DNA from: VRUE01 sp033856195
GTDB taxonomy: Bacteria > Actinomycetota > Thermoleophilia > Solirubrobacterales > 70-9
Reading direction: 5' to 3'
Assembly (NCBI GenBank): GCA_033856195.1
Contig: JAWVFL010000030.1
Location: forward strand, 1 to 64,000
DNA length: 64,000 nt
Under the pieces are notes generated by a model that was not told where the DNA came from, ran no database searches, and worked only from the letters and a program-made list of their open reading frames with translations. The position numbers and the translations under genes were made by a program. Every line of letters begins with the position of its first letter. Position 1 is the stretch's first letter. Of this stretch, positions 6,907-16,233 are shown in pieces.

Positions 6907-8232
6907 CTACAGGGGCGCGTCTTCGCCACCGAGCAGCAGGCGCAGCAGGTGCATGCCGACCAGCGCCGAGCGCTCGCGAATGTCGGCTCGGCCGCCGGGG
7001 ATGACGGGGTCACGGGCGAGGGCCGTGCCGTCGGCGAGGCGGGCGTGAAAGCAGACGTAGCCGACCGGCTTCTCCTCGCTGCCGCCGTCGGGGCCGGCGA
7101 TACCGGTGACCGAAACCGCGACGTCCGCCCCGAAGCGGGCGAGCGCCCCGATCGCCATCTGCTCGGCCACCTCGTGGGAGACCGCCCCCTTCTCCTCGAT
7201 CAGCGCCGGATCGACGCCAAGCAGCTCGGTCTTGGCCTGATTCGAATAGGAGACGACGCCACCGGCCATATAAGCCGAGGCGCCGGGCCGATCTGTGATC
7301 CGCGCCGCCAGCAGGCCGCCGCTGCACGACTCGGCCAATCCCAGCCTGTGGCCCGCGAGGAGGGTCGCGACCTGCGAGTCGATCGTCTCGCCTTCGAGGC
7401 TGAAGAGATGGCGCGGGTGGCGCGCCTGCAGGCCGCTCCTGACGGCCTCGGCTATGCCCAGGGCCGCGTCGCGATAGCGAACGTCGATCTCGATCTCGCC
7501 GCGGCGCAGGCAGGTCGTGATCTCGACCTCCCGCAGGGCAACGCCCTCCGCCTCGATCTCGCGCAGGCTCTTGGCGATCTCCGACTCGGGGACCCCGAAC
7601 ATACGCAGCGTGTAGCCGTGCAGCGGCGTCGCACGCGCCAGCAATGCCGCAACCGGCTCGGTTGCGAGCGCCGTCGGCCACATCGGCTGCAGCTCGCGCG
7701 GCGGTCCCGGCAGGACGACGACGACGCGCCCATCGACAGGGACCACCAACCCCGGCGCCGTGCCGACCGGATCGAGCGCGATTGAACCCTCGGGCACGAT
7801 CGCCTGCTTGCGGTTCGCCTCGCGCACCGCCTCGGGGTCGAATTTGAAGCTGCGGGCGAAGTTGCGCAGGATCGTCTCGATCTTCTCCTCCACCTCCTCG
7901 TCGAGGACCATCTCGCGACCGGCGAACCTGCCGACCACCTCGGCCGTGAGGTCATCCGCGGTAGGGCCGAGGCCGCCCGAGGTGACGATCAGATCCATGC
8001 CCTCGGCGGCCATGAAGCGCAGCGACGCCTCGAGGTCGTCGGGCCGGTCGCCGACGACGAGTATGTGAGCGACGTCGACGCCCCGCTCGGCCAGCTGTTC
8101 GGAGAGCCAGGGACCGTTGCGGTCGCTGATCCGCCCCGTCAGGACCTCGGTGCCGGTAACGACTATCCCCGCCCGAACAGCTGCCCCCGGACGCGGGAGC
8201 GAGTCCCTGTCCATATCTGATTCTTCAGGCAT
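6907..8232 (-). CDS. cinA: competence/damage-inducible protein CinA (ADP-ribose pyrophosphatase/NMN deamidase)
   Basis: This is a 441-residue two-domain protein. The N-terminal MoCF/COG1058 domain (about 20-190) contains IVVTGTEVLTGRI and TSGGLGPTADDLT. The C-terminal PncC/NMN-deamidase domain (about 280-435) contains AESCSGGLLAARITD and VSVTGIAGPDGGSEEKPVG. It recycles pyridine nucleotides and, in some bacteria, acts with RecA after DNA uptake. The ATG at 8232 or an ATG six codons later (8214) could start it; the latter has the better purine-rich lead. It heads the cinA-thpR-recA group. Confidence 0.94.
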   Translation of the reverse strand: MPEESDMDRDSLPRPGAAVRAGIVVTGTEVLTGRISDRNGPWLSEQLAERGVDVAHILVVGDRPDDLEASLRFMAAEGMDLIVTSGGLGPTADDLTAEVVGRFAGREMVLDEEVEEKIETILRNFARSFKFDPEAVREANRKQAIVPEGSIALDPVGTAPGLVVPVDGRVVVVLPGPPRELQPMWPTALATEPVAALLARATPLHGYTLRMFGVPESEIAKSLREIEAEGVALREVEITTCLRRGEIEIDVRYRDAALGIAEAVRSGLQARHPRHLFSLEGETIDSQVATLLAGHRLGLAESCSGGLLAARITDRPGASAYMAGGVVSYSNQAKTELLGVDPALIEEKGAVSHEVAEQMAIGALARFGADVAVSVTGIAGPDGGSEEKPVGYVCFHARLADGTALARDPVIPGGRADIRERSALVGMHLLRLLLGGEDAPL

Positions 8233-8265
8233 TCGCGGGAGCAGAGGAGGCAGCGTTGTATGTCT

Positions 8266-9027
8266 TCATGTGCAGGTCGGCCGTTCCGCTTCGCCGAGCT
8301 CGGTCAGAGTGCCAGAGGAGTCGATCGAGTAACCGATCGGGCTGGATGTCGCCGGTATTTCCGCTTCCCTGCCGTCGATGCGCATCGAGACCTCCCCGTT
8401 GCCAAAGGAGACCGTGAAGCTACCGGAGCGGAAGGGCCCCTCTTCGGCTCCCGCTTCGAGGATCTGGCCATCGACCAGCGCATCGCCCTTGCCATCGAGG
8501 ACGCAAACCCAGACTTCGGCGCTGGCCGCCAGGAGGACCGACACTCCGAGCTTCCGCGTCGGCGGCGGTGCTGTCTGGTCTTCGCTGTCCTTGTCGGCGG
8601 AGGACGGCGGTGCGGATACGGGCTCTCCTCCTCCGTCACCACTTGGAATCGCGACGACGGCGATTACCGCCACGGCGAGCACCGCGAGCACGGCCAGCGC
8701 AGCGATTGGCGCCGTAGCGAGCCGCTTGGAGCTGCGCTCGACCGGGCTCGGCCCCGCGGCTGCCACCGCTTCGGCCGGCGTCCGGCTCCAGGTTTCGACG
8801 CTCTGGCGGTACTCCTGGGCAAGGCGCTCCCCGTCGAGGCCGAGGAACGAGGCATAGGTCCTGATGAAGCCGCGCGTGTAGACGCCGCCGGGCAGCACGT
8901 CCCATTCTTCGTCCTCGATCGCGCGCAGGTAGCGCAGACGAATCCTGGTCGTCGCCTCAACCTCTGAAAGCTCGACTTTGCGGCGATTCCGCGTCTCGCG
9001 CAGGATCGTGCCGACACCGCTGTCCAT
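8266..9027 (-). CDS. RodZ-like HTH-membrane protein
   Basis: This 253-residue protein has an N-terminal Cro/C1-type helix-turn-helix (residues 5-75, with GGVYTRGFIRTYASFLGLD, the family hallmark). A basic linker follows, then one membrane segment (about 105-128), a Pro/Ser/Asp-rich spacer and an extracytoplasmic DUF4115-type beta domain (about 160-250). RodZ family proteins couple MreB to the cell wall in rods; here only the family can be stated. It sits between ftsK and cinA, a common actinobacterial position. Confidence 0.85.
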   Translation of the reverse strand: MDSGVGTILRETRNRRKVELSEVEATTRIRLRYLRAIEDEEWDVLPGGVYTRGFIRTYASFLGLDGERLAQEYRQSVETWSRTPAEAVAAAGPSPVERSSKRLATAPIAALAVLAVLAVAVIAVVAIPSGDGGGEPVSAPPSSADKDSEDQTAPPPTRKLGVSVLLAASAEVWVCVLDGKGDALVDGQILEAGAEEGPFRSGSFTVSFGNGEVSMRIDGREAEIPATSSPIGYSIDSSGTLTELGEAERPTCT

Positions 9028-9062
9028 AGGGGCATTGTCCTACCCCGCAGGGGCGCGGTGGA

Positions 9063-11192
9063 TTACTCGGGAACGGCGGGTGAGGGATCGGGCTCGGCGG
9101 CCGGGGCCTCGGCACCGCCGATGAGGCGGGCCAAGTCCGCCTGGGTGACCAGAACCTGACGTGGTTTCGAGCCTTCGTAACCGGAGATCACTCCGCGCCG
9201 CTCGAGCATGTCGATCAGGCGGCCGGCGCGGGTATAGCCAACCCGCAGGCGCCGCTGGATCATCGAGACCGACGCCGTTTCTGTCTCGACGACGACCCTG
9301 ATCGCCTGGTCGAGCAGGTCGTCGCTGTCGGGATCGAAGTCGCCCTCGGTTTCGACGCCCTTCTCCTCGTGGACCTCGAGCAGCTCGGCCTCGAATTCGG
9401 GTTCACCCTGCTTGGCCCAGTGGTTGGTGATGCGAGCCGTCTCCTCCTCGGTGACGAAGGCGCCCTGGATTCGCTGCAGCTTCGAGGTGCCGGCGCCGCG
9501 GAAGAGCATGTCGCCCTGGCCGAGCAGCGCCTCGGCGCCCCCCTGGTCGAGGATCACCCGCGAGTCGGTCTGGGAAGAGACGGCGAAGGCAATCCGGGCG
9601 GGGATGTTGACCTTGATCGTGCCGGTGATGATGTCGGTGGACGGACGCTGCGTGGCGAGGACCAGATGGATGCCGGTTGCGCGGGACTTCTGCGCGAGGC
9701 GGATGATCGAGTCCTCGACCTCGGCCGGCGAGACCATCATCAAGTCCGCGAGCTCGTCGATCACGCAGAGGATGTGTGGCAGCGGCGCTTCGCCGGCCTT
9801 GGCGCGGGCGCGATTGAGCTCGGCGAGGTTGCGGCAGCGCGCCTGGCCCATGATTCTGTAGCGGCTCTCCATCTCGCCGATCAGGTTGGCCAGCACGTTG
9901 GCGGCGAGGCGCGGCGAGGTGACCACGGGCGTGAGCAGGTGCGGCACGTTCTCGTAGTGGTTGAGCTCGACCTGCTTGGGATCGACCAGGACGAGGCGCA
10001 CGTCGTTGGGCGAGGCCTGCATCAGGATCGAGGAGAGGATCGCGTTGACGCAGCCGGACTTGCCCGAGCCGGTGGTGCCGGCGACGAGCACATGCGGCAT
10101 CTTCGCCAGGTCGGTCCAGACCGCGTTGCCGTCGATCCCCTTGCCCAGCCAGGCGACCAGGGGCGAGGTCTTCTCGGGCCGGCCGGCGTAGATGTCGCCG
10201 AGGCGGACGATGCGGCGGCGCGTGTTAGGCACCTCGACCCCGACAGCCTGCTTGCCGGGGATCGGCGCCAGGATGCGGATGTCGGTCGAGGCGAGCGCAT
10301 AGGCGAGGTCGTTGGAGAGCTCGGTTACCTTCTTCACCTTGGTGCCGGGAGCCAGGCGCAATTCGTAGCGGGAGACGTGGGGGCCGCTGACGATGCCGAC
10401 GATCTTCGCCTCGACACCAAAGTGGCCCAGCGTCTCGACCAGCTTGCGACCGACGATCTCGTGATCGCGCGGATCGACGCCTTTATCGCCTTTGCCACGT
10501 TCCAAGGCTTTCTCGGGTGGTGGCCGGTAATCAATCCCCTCGGAGATGGTGACCCCGCGCTTGTTGCCCTGCGGCGTCAGCGCAACCTGCTCGGCCTCGG
10601 GAATCGGATCGGCAACCGCCGCCTCTTCCTCGGCCTCGATTTCAGCTATCTCCTGGCCAAAGTCCTGCGTAACAGGCTCCTCGACGAGAGCCACGGTCGG
10701 CTCGACGTCATCCTCCTCTGGATAAGCGCTCATCACATCGGTAGGCCCAGCCTGGGTCTCAAAGGCAAAAGTCTTTTCCTCCTGCCGATCCCGCCGGCTC
10801 TGAATCGCCGTCTGCGCCACCCCACGACTCCCCAAGAAGACCCGCCGCAATCCGCGACCTATTCCGCGGAACAGAGTCGAGATCGAGGTCCCGGTAACGA
10901 GAAGCCCTCCAATAACGAGCATCAAGACCGTGACAATTCGAGCGCCGACCGTGCCAACCAGGTAGACGAGCCCGGTTTCGATCCCGTACCCGACCTTGCC
11001 CCCCTCCCAGCCGAAGAAGAGCACGAAGCTCAGATAGACGCCGGCTGCGATCAGGAACAAGCCGATGAGATCCAGGTGCCGCTGCTCTAGGGCCTGCGGC
11101 AAATGAAGCTTGCCACCCCGTGGAGTCTTGGCTTTGGCTCTGCTCTTTGGTTTCCGACGCGCGGCCGCACCGCGCTTTTTGCGCTGGAACAT
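9063..11192 (-). CDS. ftsK: DNA translocase FtsK
   Basis: FtsK is a membrane-anchored hexameric pump that segregates chromosome termini at the septum. Visible parts are a basic N-terminus, about three to four membrane segments (roughly 35-130), a low-complexity Glu-rich linker, the motor domain with Walker A GTTGSGKSG and Walker B ILCVIDELADL, and a C-terminal winged-helix gamma domain that reads polar DNA sequences. I chose ATG 11192 (MFQRKKRG, 709 residues) because AAGGGG lies just upstream. An in-frame ATG at 11285 would add 31 residues that fall inside fold-back element B and read as non-family sequence. Confidence 0.95.
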   Translation of the reverse strand: MFQRKKRGAAARRKPKSRAKAKTPRGGKLHLPQALEQRHLDLIGLFLIAAGVYLSFVLFFGWEGGKVGYGIETGLVYLVGTVGARIVTVLMLVIGGLLVTGTSISTLFRGIGRGLRRVFLGSRGVAQTAIQSRRDRQEEKTFAFETQAGPTDVMSAYPEEDDVEPTVALVEEPVTQDFGQEIAEIEAEEEAAVADPIPEAEQVALTPQGNKRGVTISEGIDYRPPPEKALERGKGDKGVDPRDHEIVGRKLVETLGHFGVEAKIVGIVSGPHVSRYELRLAPGTKVKKVTELSNDLAYALASTDIRILAPIPGKQAVGVEVPNTRRRIVRLGDIYAGRPEKTSPLVAWLGKGIDGNAVWTDLAKMPHVLVAGTTGSGKSGCVNAILSSILMQASPNDVRLVLVDPKQVELNHYENVPHLLTPVVTSPRLAANVLANLIGEMESRYRIMGQARCRNLAELNRARAKAGEAPLPHILCVIDELADLMMVSPAEVEDSIIRLAQKSRATGIHLVLATQRPSTDIITGTIKVNIPARIAFAVSSQTDSRVILDQGGAEALLGQGDMLFRGAGTSKLQRIQGAFVTEEETARITNHWAKQGEPEFEAELLEVHEEKGVETEGDFDPDSDDLLDQAIRVVVETETASVSMIQRRLRVGYTRAGRLIDMLERRGVISGYEGSKPRQVLVTQADLARLIGGAEAPAAEPDPSPAVPE

Positions 11193-11238
11193 GCCTGGCC
11201 CCTTCGACGCTTGCCCGGATACCCCTGCGTCTGTGGAC

Positions 11239-11348
11239 GGGGAATCGGGGAGGGCTGGAACGTCTTGTACTTTTTCGGCGTCCACCTCGCGGCGTCAGCG
11301 GAATCCGTTCCATCGAAAAAGTTAAGTGGAAGCCCTCCCCGATTCCCC
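11239..11348. repeat. fold-back element, copy B (upstream of ftsK)
   Basis: Perfect 18-bp outer arms at 11239-11256 and 11331-11348 enclose a 74-bp core (GTCTTGTACTTTTTCGGCG on the left, CGAAAAAGTTAAG on the right). The core is alignable over its length with copies A and C. The arms are unrelated to those of the other copies. The element lies in the divergent gap between ftsK (minus) and a response regulator (plus), in the same orientation relative to the minus-strand gene as the other copies. Confidence 0.82.
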
Positions 11349-11416
11349 CTGCACGCGCCCTAAATCGCAGGTAAATCTCGGCGGCATTCCACGGTTCCGC
11401 CTCTAACATCGGTGGC

Positions 11417-12112
11417 ATGCTTACCTCCGATCCCGAAACCGTCGGCGGCCGCGTCCTCGTCGTCGAGGACGACGCCGAGATCGCCGACGTCCTGCGCCGC
11501 TCCCTTCGCCAGGAGGGCTACGAGGTGAAGACCTCCGCCGACGGCGTCGATGCGCTCGACGTCGCCACCGGCTTCGTCCCCGACCTCGTCGTCCTCGACC
11601 TCGGCCTACCCCGCCTCGACGGCGTCGAGGTCTGCCGGCGCCTGCGCGCCGAGGGCGACGTGCCGATCCTGATGCTGACCGCGCGGGCGGAGACCGAGGA
11701 CCGGGTCAGCGGCCTCGACAGCGGCGCCGACGACTACCTGGTCAAGCCCTTCGAGCGCCAGGAGCTGCTGGCGCGGATCCGAGCCCTGCTGCGCCGCCGC
11801 CCTCCCCGAGGCGCCGCCTCGCTCGCGGTTGCCGACCTCACTCTCAATCCCGATACGCGAGAGGTCAGGCGGGGCGAGCGCGAGTTGGAGCTGACCAACC
11901 GCGAGTTCGAGCTGCTCGAGTTCCTGATGCGCAACGAGCGCCTGGTGGTATCACGCGAGCGCCTCCTCGACGACGTCTGGGGCTACGACCCGATGGCGGC
12001 GACCAACACGATCGACGTTTTCATCTCCAACCTGCGGCGCAAGCTGGAGGAAGGCGGCGAGGCGCGCCTCCTGCACACCAAACGCGGCGCCGGCTACGTC
12101 CTGAAGGAGTAA
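11417..12112 (+). CDS. OmpR-family response regulator
   Basis: This 231-residue two-component regulator has a receiver domain (about 12-125) with acidic pair EDD at 17-19, phospho-acceptor Asp61 (VVLDLGLPRLDG), the MLTAR switch threonine and the DDYLVKPF lysine. A C-terminal winged-helix DNA-binding domain follows (about 135-231, ending HTKRGAGYVLKE). It belongs to the MprA/TcrA-like group common in Actinobacteria. Its stop is immediately followed by the ATG of the partner kinase. The signal and targets cannot be told from sequence. Confidence 0.95.
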   Translation: MLTSDPETVGGRVLVVEDDAEIADVLRRSLRQEGYEVKTSADGVDALDVATGFVPDLVVLDLGLPRLDGVEVCRRLRAEGDVPILMLTARAETEDRVSGLDSGADDYLVKPFERQELLARIRALLRRRPPRGAASLAVADLTLNPDTREVRRGERELELTNREFELLEFLMRNERLVVSRERLLDDVWGYDPMAATNTIDVFISNLRRKLEEGGEARLLHTKRGAGYVLKE

Positions 12113-13564
12113 ATGAAGCGACTCGCTCGCAAACTGGCCGCCCGCTGGCCAGCCCGGCTGCGTCCGAGCAGTTGGCCGGTCCGCTGGCGCTTGGCGGCCG
12201 TCTCCGCGGGGTTGACCCTGGTCATCCTGCTCGTCTTCGGCGCTGTGATCGGCCAGGTCGCGACCAGCAGGATCCGCGACGACTTCAACCGCGAGGTGAG
12301 CGGTGCCGCCCAAAGCCTTGCCGGTGAAATTCGCATCGTCAGCACGCCCGTGAGCACGTTCTTCCGCGGGCCCAACCTCGACGATTTCGTCCGGCCCGAC
12401 GGCGCTTCGGCACGGGTCTTCGACGTCAACGGGAACCCGATCAAGGCAAGTGACGGCGCCTCAGCCCTTGGACCGCCGACCGCCGGCCTTTCCGACTACG
12501 GCCGGCTGCGCGTGGCGACCGCGCGCGTCACCGGCGAAACAGGCCTGACCACGGGCTACGTCCAGTACGGGCGCAGCATCGCCCACGTCGATTCGACCGT
12601 CGACCGCCTCTGGCTCTTCGTTGCGGCCGGCATCCTCGGCGGCACCCTGCTCGCCAGCCTCGCCGGCGTCGCGATCGCTGCTCGGGCAATGCGCCCGATC
12701 GCGGCCCTGACCGCGACCGCTCGGCAGATCGGCGCCACCGGCGACCCCTCGCGCCACATGCCCGACCCCAAGGCAGAGGACGAGGTCGGCGAGCTGGCCC
12801 ACACGCTCGAGCAGATGCTGCGCTCGCTGGACGCCGCACGCACCGAGCGCGAGGCGGCGATGAAGAAGCAGCGCGAGTTCATCGCCGACGCCTCGCACGA
12901 GCTGCGCACGCCGCTGACCAGCGTGCTCGCCAACCTCGAGCTGCTGCAGGCCTCGCTGCGAGCGCCAGACCAGAACGAGGACCGGGCGATGGTCGATTCG
13001 GCCCTGCGCTCCTCCAAACGGATGAGCCGGCTGGTCGCCGACCTGCTGCTCCTCGCCCGCGCCGACGCGGGACGCGCAGGCAAGCACGGTCCCTGCGATC
13101 TGGCCGAGATCGCCGGCAACGCCGCGGCAGAGCTGGCGCCGTTGATGGGCGAACGCGAGCTGGAGATCGACAACCAGCACGCGCTGCCGGTCTCCGGCAA
13201 TCCTGACGAGCTGCACCGCATGGTCCTGAACCTGCTCGACAACGCGTCCCGCCACACTCCCCCCGGCGCCCGGATCGAGCTGCACGTCCGCCGCGTCGGC
13301 GACGAAGCCGTGGTCGAGATCGCCGATGACGGCCCGGGCATCCCGCCGCGCCTGCGGGAGCAGATCTTCGACCGCTTCGTCCGCGGCGAGGGTCCCGCCG
13401 ATACCGCCGTCGGTCCCGGCAGCGGCCTCGGCCTCGCCATCGTTCGCGCCGTCGCGGTCTCCCACGGGGGCACCGTCGAAGTCGGGGAATCGGCCTCAGG
13501 CGGCGCCCGCTTCCGCGTCTGCCTGCCCCTCCAGCGCTCCGACGTGGCGGCCACAATCTTTTAG
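12113..13564 (+). CDS. sensor histidine kinase
   Basis: This 483-residue membrane kinase follows directly on the response regulator and should phosphorylate it. It has a first membrane segment near 29-50, an extracytoplasmic sensor region of about 110 residues and a second segment near 165-185. A HAMP linker follows, then a HisKA dimerisation helix with FIADASHELRTPLT (phospho-His) and a HATPase domain with N box (MVLNLLDNASRHTPPG), DDGPGIP and GSGLGLAIV. All catalytic boxes are intact. The sensor domain shows no recognisable ligand-binding family. Confidence 0.95.
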   Translation: MKRLARKLAARWPARLRPSSWPVRWRLAAVSAGLTLVILLVFGAVIGQVATSRIRDDFNREVSGAAQSLAGEIRIVSTPVSTFFRGPNLDDFVRPDGASARVFDVNGNPIKASDGASALGPPTAGLSDYGRLRVATARVTGETGLTTGYVQYGRSIAHVDSTVDRLWLFVAAGILGGTLLASLAGVAIAARAMRPIAALTATARQIGATGDPSRHMPDPKAEDEVGELAHTLEQMLRSLDAARTEREAAMKKQREFIADASHELRTPLTSVLANLELLQASLRAPDQNEDRAMVDSALRSSKRMSRLVADLLLLARADAGRAGKHGPCDLAEIAGNAAAELAPLMGERELEIDNQHALPVSGNPDELHRMVLNLLDNASRHTPPGARIELHVRRVGDEAVVEIADDGPGIPPRLREQIFDRFVRGEGPADTAVGPGSGLGLAIVRAVAVSHGGTVEVGESASGGARFRVCLPLQRSDVAATIF

Positions 13565-13609
13565 CCACGCTTTAGCGGAGCGACCTAGATTCATCCGTGG
13601 ACGAGACAC

Positions 13610-13655
13610 AGGACCTGCCGGGCTCTCCCCAACATCCCCGGCAGGTCCTTTTTTT
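13610..13655 (+). terminator. intrinsic terminator after the two-component operon
   Basis: A 13-bp stem (AGGACCTGCCGGG with its complement ending in GGCAGGTCCT) is followed by seven T residues. It lies about 45 bases after the kinase stop and just before the convergent end of rnj. Confidence 0.93.
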
Positions 13656-13667
13656 GCGGCGCCGGCG

Positions 13668-15332
13668 CTAGACCTCGACGACGACCGGGATGATCATCGG
13701 CCGCCGGCGCAGCTTCTCGTAGACCAACCTGGCCACGGCGTCATGCAGGTCTTCCTGGACCAGGTGCAGCTCACGCGTGCCGGCGTTGGCGGCGTCCTCG
13801 AGCGAGTCCTCGACCAGGTCGCGCAGGTCCTCGACCAACGCATCGGCCTCCTCGAGGAAGGCGACACCGCGGAAGAGGACCTCGGGGTCGGCGACGACGT
13901 GTCCGTCCTCCGAGGAGATCGTCGCGACGACGATGAAGATGCCGTCAGCGGAGATCTCGCGGCGATCGCGCAGGGCGACGTCGTCTGGCTCGCCGACGTT
14001 GACGCCGTCGACGTAGATGACGCCCGCGTGGATCTCCTCGCCGAAGCGTGCTCCGTTGCCGTCGAGCTCCAAGGGCAGGCCATTGCGGCCCTGGAAGATG
14101 CTCTCGGGCTCGATGCCGACCGATTCCGCCAGCTCGGCGTGCAAGCGCAGCCGCTGATGGTCGCCGTGAACCGGCAGTACGTAGCGCGGTTTGGTCAGGT
14201 TGAGCATCAGTTTCAGCTCCTCCTGCCAGCCATGCCCGGAGGCATGGATCGGGGCGTCCTTGGCGGTGACGACTTTGGCCCCGATCTCGTAGATGCGGTC
14301 GATCGTCTCGTTGACGGCGCGCTCGTTGCCGGGTACCGGGGTCGCCGAGAAGACGACCGTGTCGCCGGAGTGCAGCTCGACGTCGCGGTGGTCGTTGTTG
14401 GCCATGCGGCGCAGCGCCGAGAGCGGCTCGCCCTGGCTGCCGGTTGAGATCACGATCACCTTCTCGTCGGGGAAGCTCTCGATCTCACGCGGCTGAATGA
14501 AGAGGCCCGAAGGCGCCTTGGCGATGCCGAGGTTGGAGGCGATGTTGAAGTTTTTTCGCATCGAGCGGCCGACCAGCGCCACTCGACGGTCAAGCTGAAC
14601 CGCTGCGTCGATCACCTGCTGGACGCGGTGGATGTTGGAGGCAAAGGAGGTGACGATGATCCGTCCCTCGCAGGAGGCGAAGGTCTCCAGCAGTGCCGGC
14701 CCCACGCTCGACTCCGAGGGGGCGACTCCGGGCCGATCAGCGTTGGTCGAATCGCCGCAGAGCAACAGCAGACCGTCACGTCCCAGTTCCGCCAGGCGCG
14801 AGATGTCGGCCGGGCGGCCGTCAACCGGAGTCTGGTCGAACTTGTAGTCGCCGGTCATCAGCACCGAGCCGACCTCCGTGGTGAGCAGAACGCCGCGGGC
14901 GTCGGGGATCGAGTGCGAGAGGTGGATCAGCTCCAGCTCGAAGGGGCCGGCCTGAACCTTCTCCCCCGCTGGCAGCTCCTGCAGCGGCGCGTCGCCGAGC
15001 TTGTGCTCGTCGAGCTTGGCACGGACCATGCCGACTGTGAGCAGGCCGCCGTAGATCACCGGTGGCAAACCGATCTCACGCAGCACGTAGGGCAGCGCGC
15101 CCACGTGATCCTCGTGACCGTGGGTGAGCACGATCGCCTCGATCTTGTCGGCCCGCTCGCGCAGGTAGGAGAAGTCGGGAAGGACGAGGTCGATGCCGAG
15201 CATCTCGGCAGTGGGGAACATCAGCCCGGTGTCGACGACGACGATGCGACCTTCGTACTCGATCACGGTCATGTTCTTGCCGATCTCGCCCAGTCCCCCG
15301 AGCGGCAGCACGCGCAGCTTGCCGGCGGGCAC
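13668..15332 (-). CDS. rnj: ribonuclease J
   Basis: RNase J is a 5'-3' exonuclease and endonuclease of the metallo-beta-lactamase/beta-CASP family, central to mRNA decay where RNase E is limited. The zinc-binding motif THGHEDHVGALPYVL is near residue 75, with a GDYKFDQTP aspartate and a C-terminal SGHGWQEEL histidine region. At 554 residues it has normal length. The GTG start at 15332 shares one base with the TAG stop of dapA (TAGTG), so translation is coupled. The dapA-rnj arrangement is known from other Actinobacteria. Confidence 0.95.
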   Translation of the reverse strand: MPAGKLRVLPLGGLGEIGKNMTVIEYEGRIVVVDTGLMFPTAEMLGIDLVLPDFSYLRERADKIEAIVLTHGHEDHVGALPYVLREIGLPPVIYGGLLTVGMVRAKLDEHKLGDAPLQELPAGEKVQAGPFELELIHLSHSIPDARGVLLTTEVGSVLMTGDYKFDQTPVDGRPADISRLAELGRDGLLLLCGDSTNADRPGVAPSESSVGPALLETFASCEGRIIVTSFASNIHRVQQVIDAAVQLDRRVALVGRSMRKNFNIASNLGIAKAPSGLFIQPREIESFPDEKVIVISTGSQGEPLSALRRMANNDHRDVELHSGDTVVFSATPVPGNERAVNETIDRIYEIGAKVVTAKDAPIHASGHGWQEELKLMLNLTKPRYVLPVHGDHQRLRLHAELAESVGIEPESIFQGRNGLPLELDGNGARFGEEIHAGVIYVDGVNVGEPDDVALRDRREISADGIFIVVATISSEDGHVVADPEVLFRGVAFLEEADALVEDLRDLVEDSLEDAANAGTRELHLVQEDLHDAVARLVYEKLRRRPMIIPVVVEV

Positions 15333-16210
15333 TAGAGAGTCACCGAGGTGAGGCCGACGCTCTCGAGCGCGGCTCGCACAGTCGCCCTCTGCTCCGCATC
15401 CGCGGATACGAGGGGGAGTCGCAATGTTCCGGACGGGATCAAGCCCATCATCTCCAAGGCTGCCTTCAGCGGGATCGGGTTCGTGGTCACGCCCATCGCG
15501 GCATAGACCTCGCGCAGGCTGGAGTCAATCTCCCATGCCCGGTCCAGGTCACCTGCTTGCGCCGCGTCCCAGGCTTCCCGCATCTGCGGGCCGACCAGGT
15601 GCGAGGCGACGCAGATCCCGCCGGCTCCCTCGATTTCGAGCGTCCTCAGGAAGATGTCGTCGTTGCCGGCGAGGATGTCCAGGCCCTCGATCGGCTGCAG
15701 CTCCTCGTTGTTGGCCTGCTTGACGGCGATCACGCTCTCGATCTTGGCAAGCGCGGCGAGACCCTCCGGCGGAACGTTGACGACCACCCGCGAGGGGATG
15801 TTGTAGGCGATCAGCGGCAGGCCCGGAACGGCCTCGGCGATCGCTTCGAAGTGGGCTTGGATTCCCGCCGGGTTGGGCTTGTTGTAGTACGGGGTGACGA
15901 TCAATGAGGCGTCCGCACCCGCTTCGGCGGCACCCTTGGTCAGCTCGATCGAGTGCTGTGTGTAGTTGGTGCCGGTGCCGCAGATCAGCAGCACCTCGTC
16001 GCCGACCTCTTTGCGAACGGCGCGGAGCAAGACCAGCGCCTCCTCGTCTGTCAGCGTCGGCGCCTCGCCGGTCGAGCCCGAGATCACCAGACCGTGCGAG
16101 CCATGCTCGAGCAGGTAGGTGGCGAGCTTGAGGGCGGCACCCTCATCTACAGCGCCGTTCTCGGCGAATGGCGTGGCCATCGCAGTGATTACCCCGCGGA
16201 TCTCCTTCAT
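15332..16210 (-). CDS. dapA: 4-hydroxy-tetrahydrodipicolinate synthase
   Basis: DapA condenses pyruvate with aspartate semialdehyde, the first committed step to diaminopimelate and lysine. The TIM-barrel protein (292 residues) shows GSTGEAPTL (pyruvate carboxylate binding), LIAYNIPSR with the catalytic Tyr, and VIAVKQAN with the Schiff-base Lys. It lies 23 bases downstream of dapB. With dapL/dapF at the start of the window, this indicates the aminotransferase variant of the pathway. Confidence 0.95.
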   Translation of the reverse strand: MKEIRGVITAMATPFAENGAVDEGAALKLATYLLEHGSHGLVISGSTGEAPTLTDEEALVLLRAVRKEVGDEVLLICGTGTNYTQHSIELTKGAAEAGADASLIVTPYYNKPNPAGIQAHFEAIAEAVPGLPLIAYNIPSRVVVNVPPEGLAALAKIESVIAVKQANNEELQPIEGLDILAGNDDIFLRTLEIEGAGGICVASHLVGPQMREAWDAAQAGDLDRAWEIDSSLREVYAAMGVTTNPIPLKAALEMMGLIPSGTLRLPLVSADAEQRATVRAALESVGLTSVTL

Positions 16211-16233
16211 GGCGCCAGGGTATCGCGGGTCGC

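Noticed and set aside
9369..11090. 573-codon plus-strand frame opposite ftsK
   Set aside because: Antisense shadow caused by GC-rich codons of FtsK; no recognisable domain.
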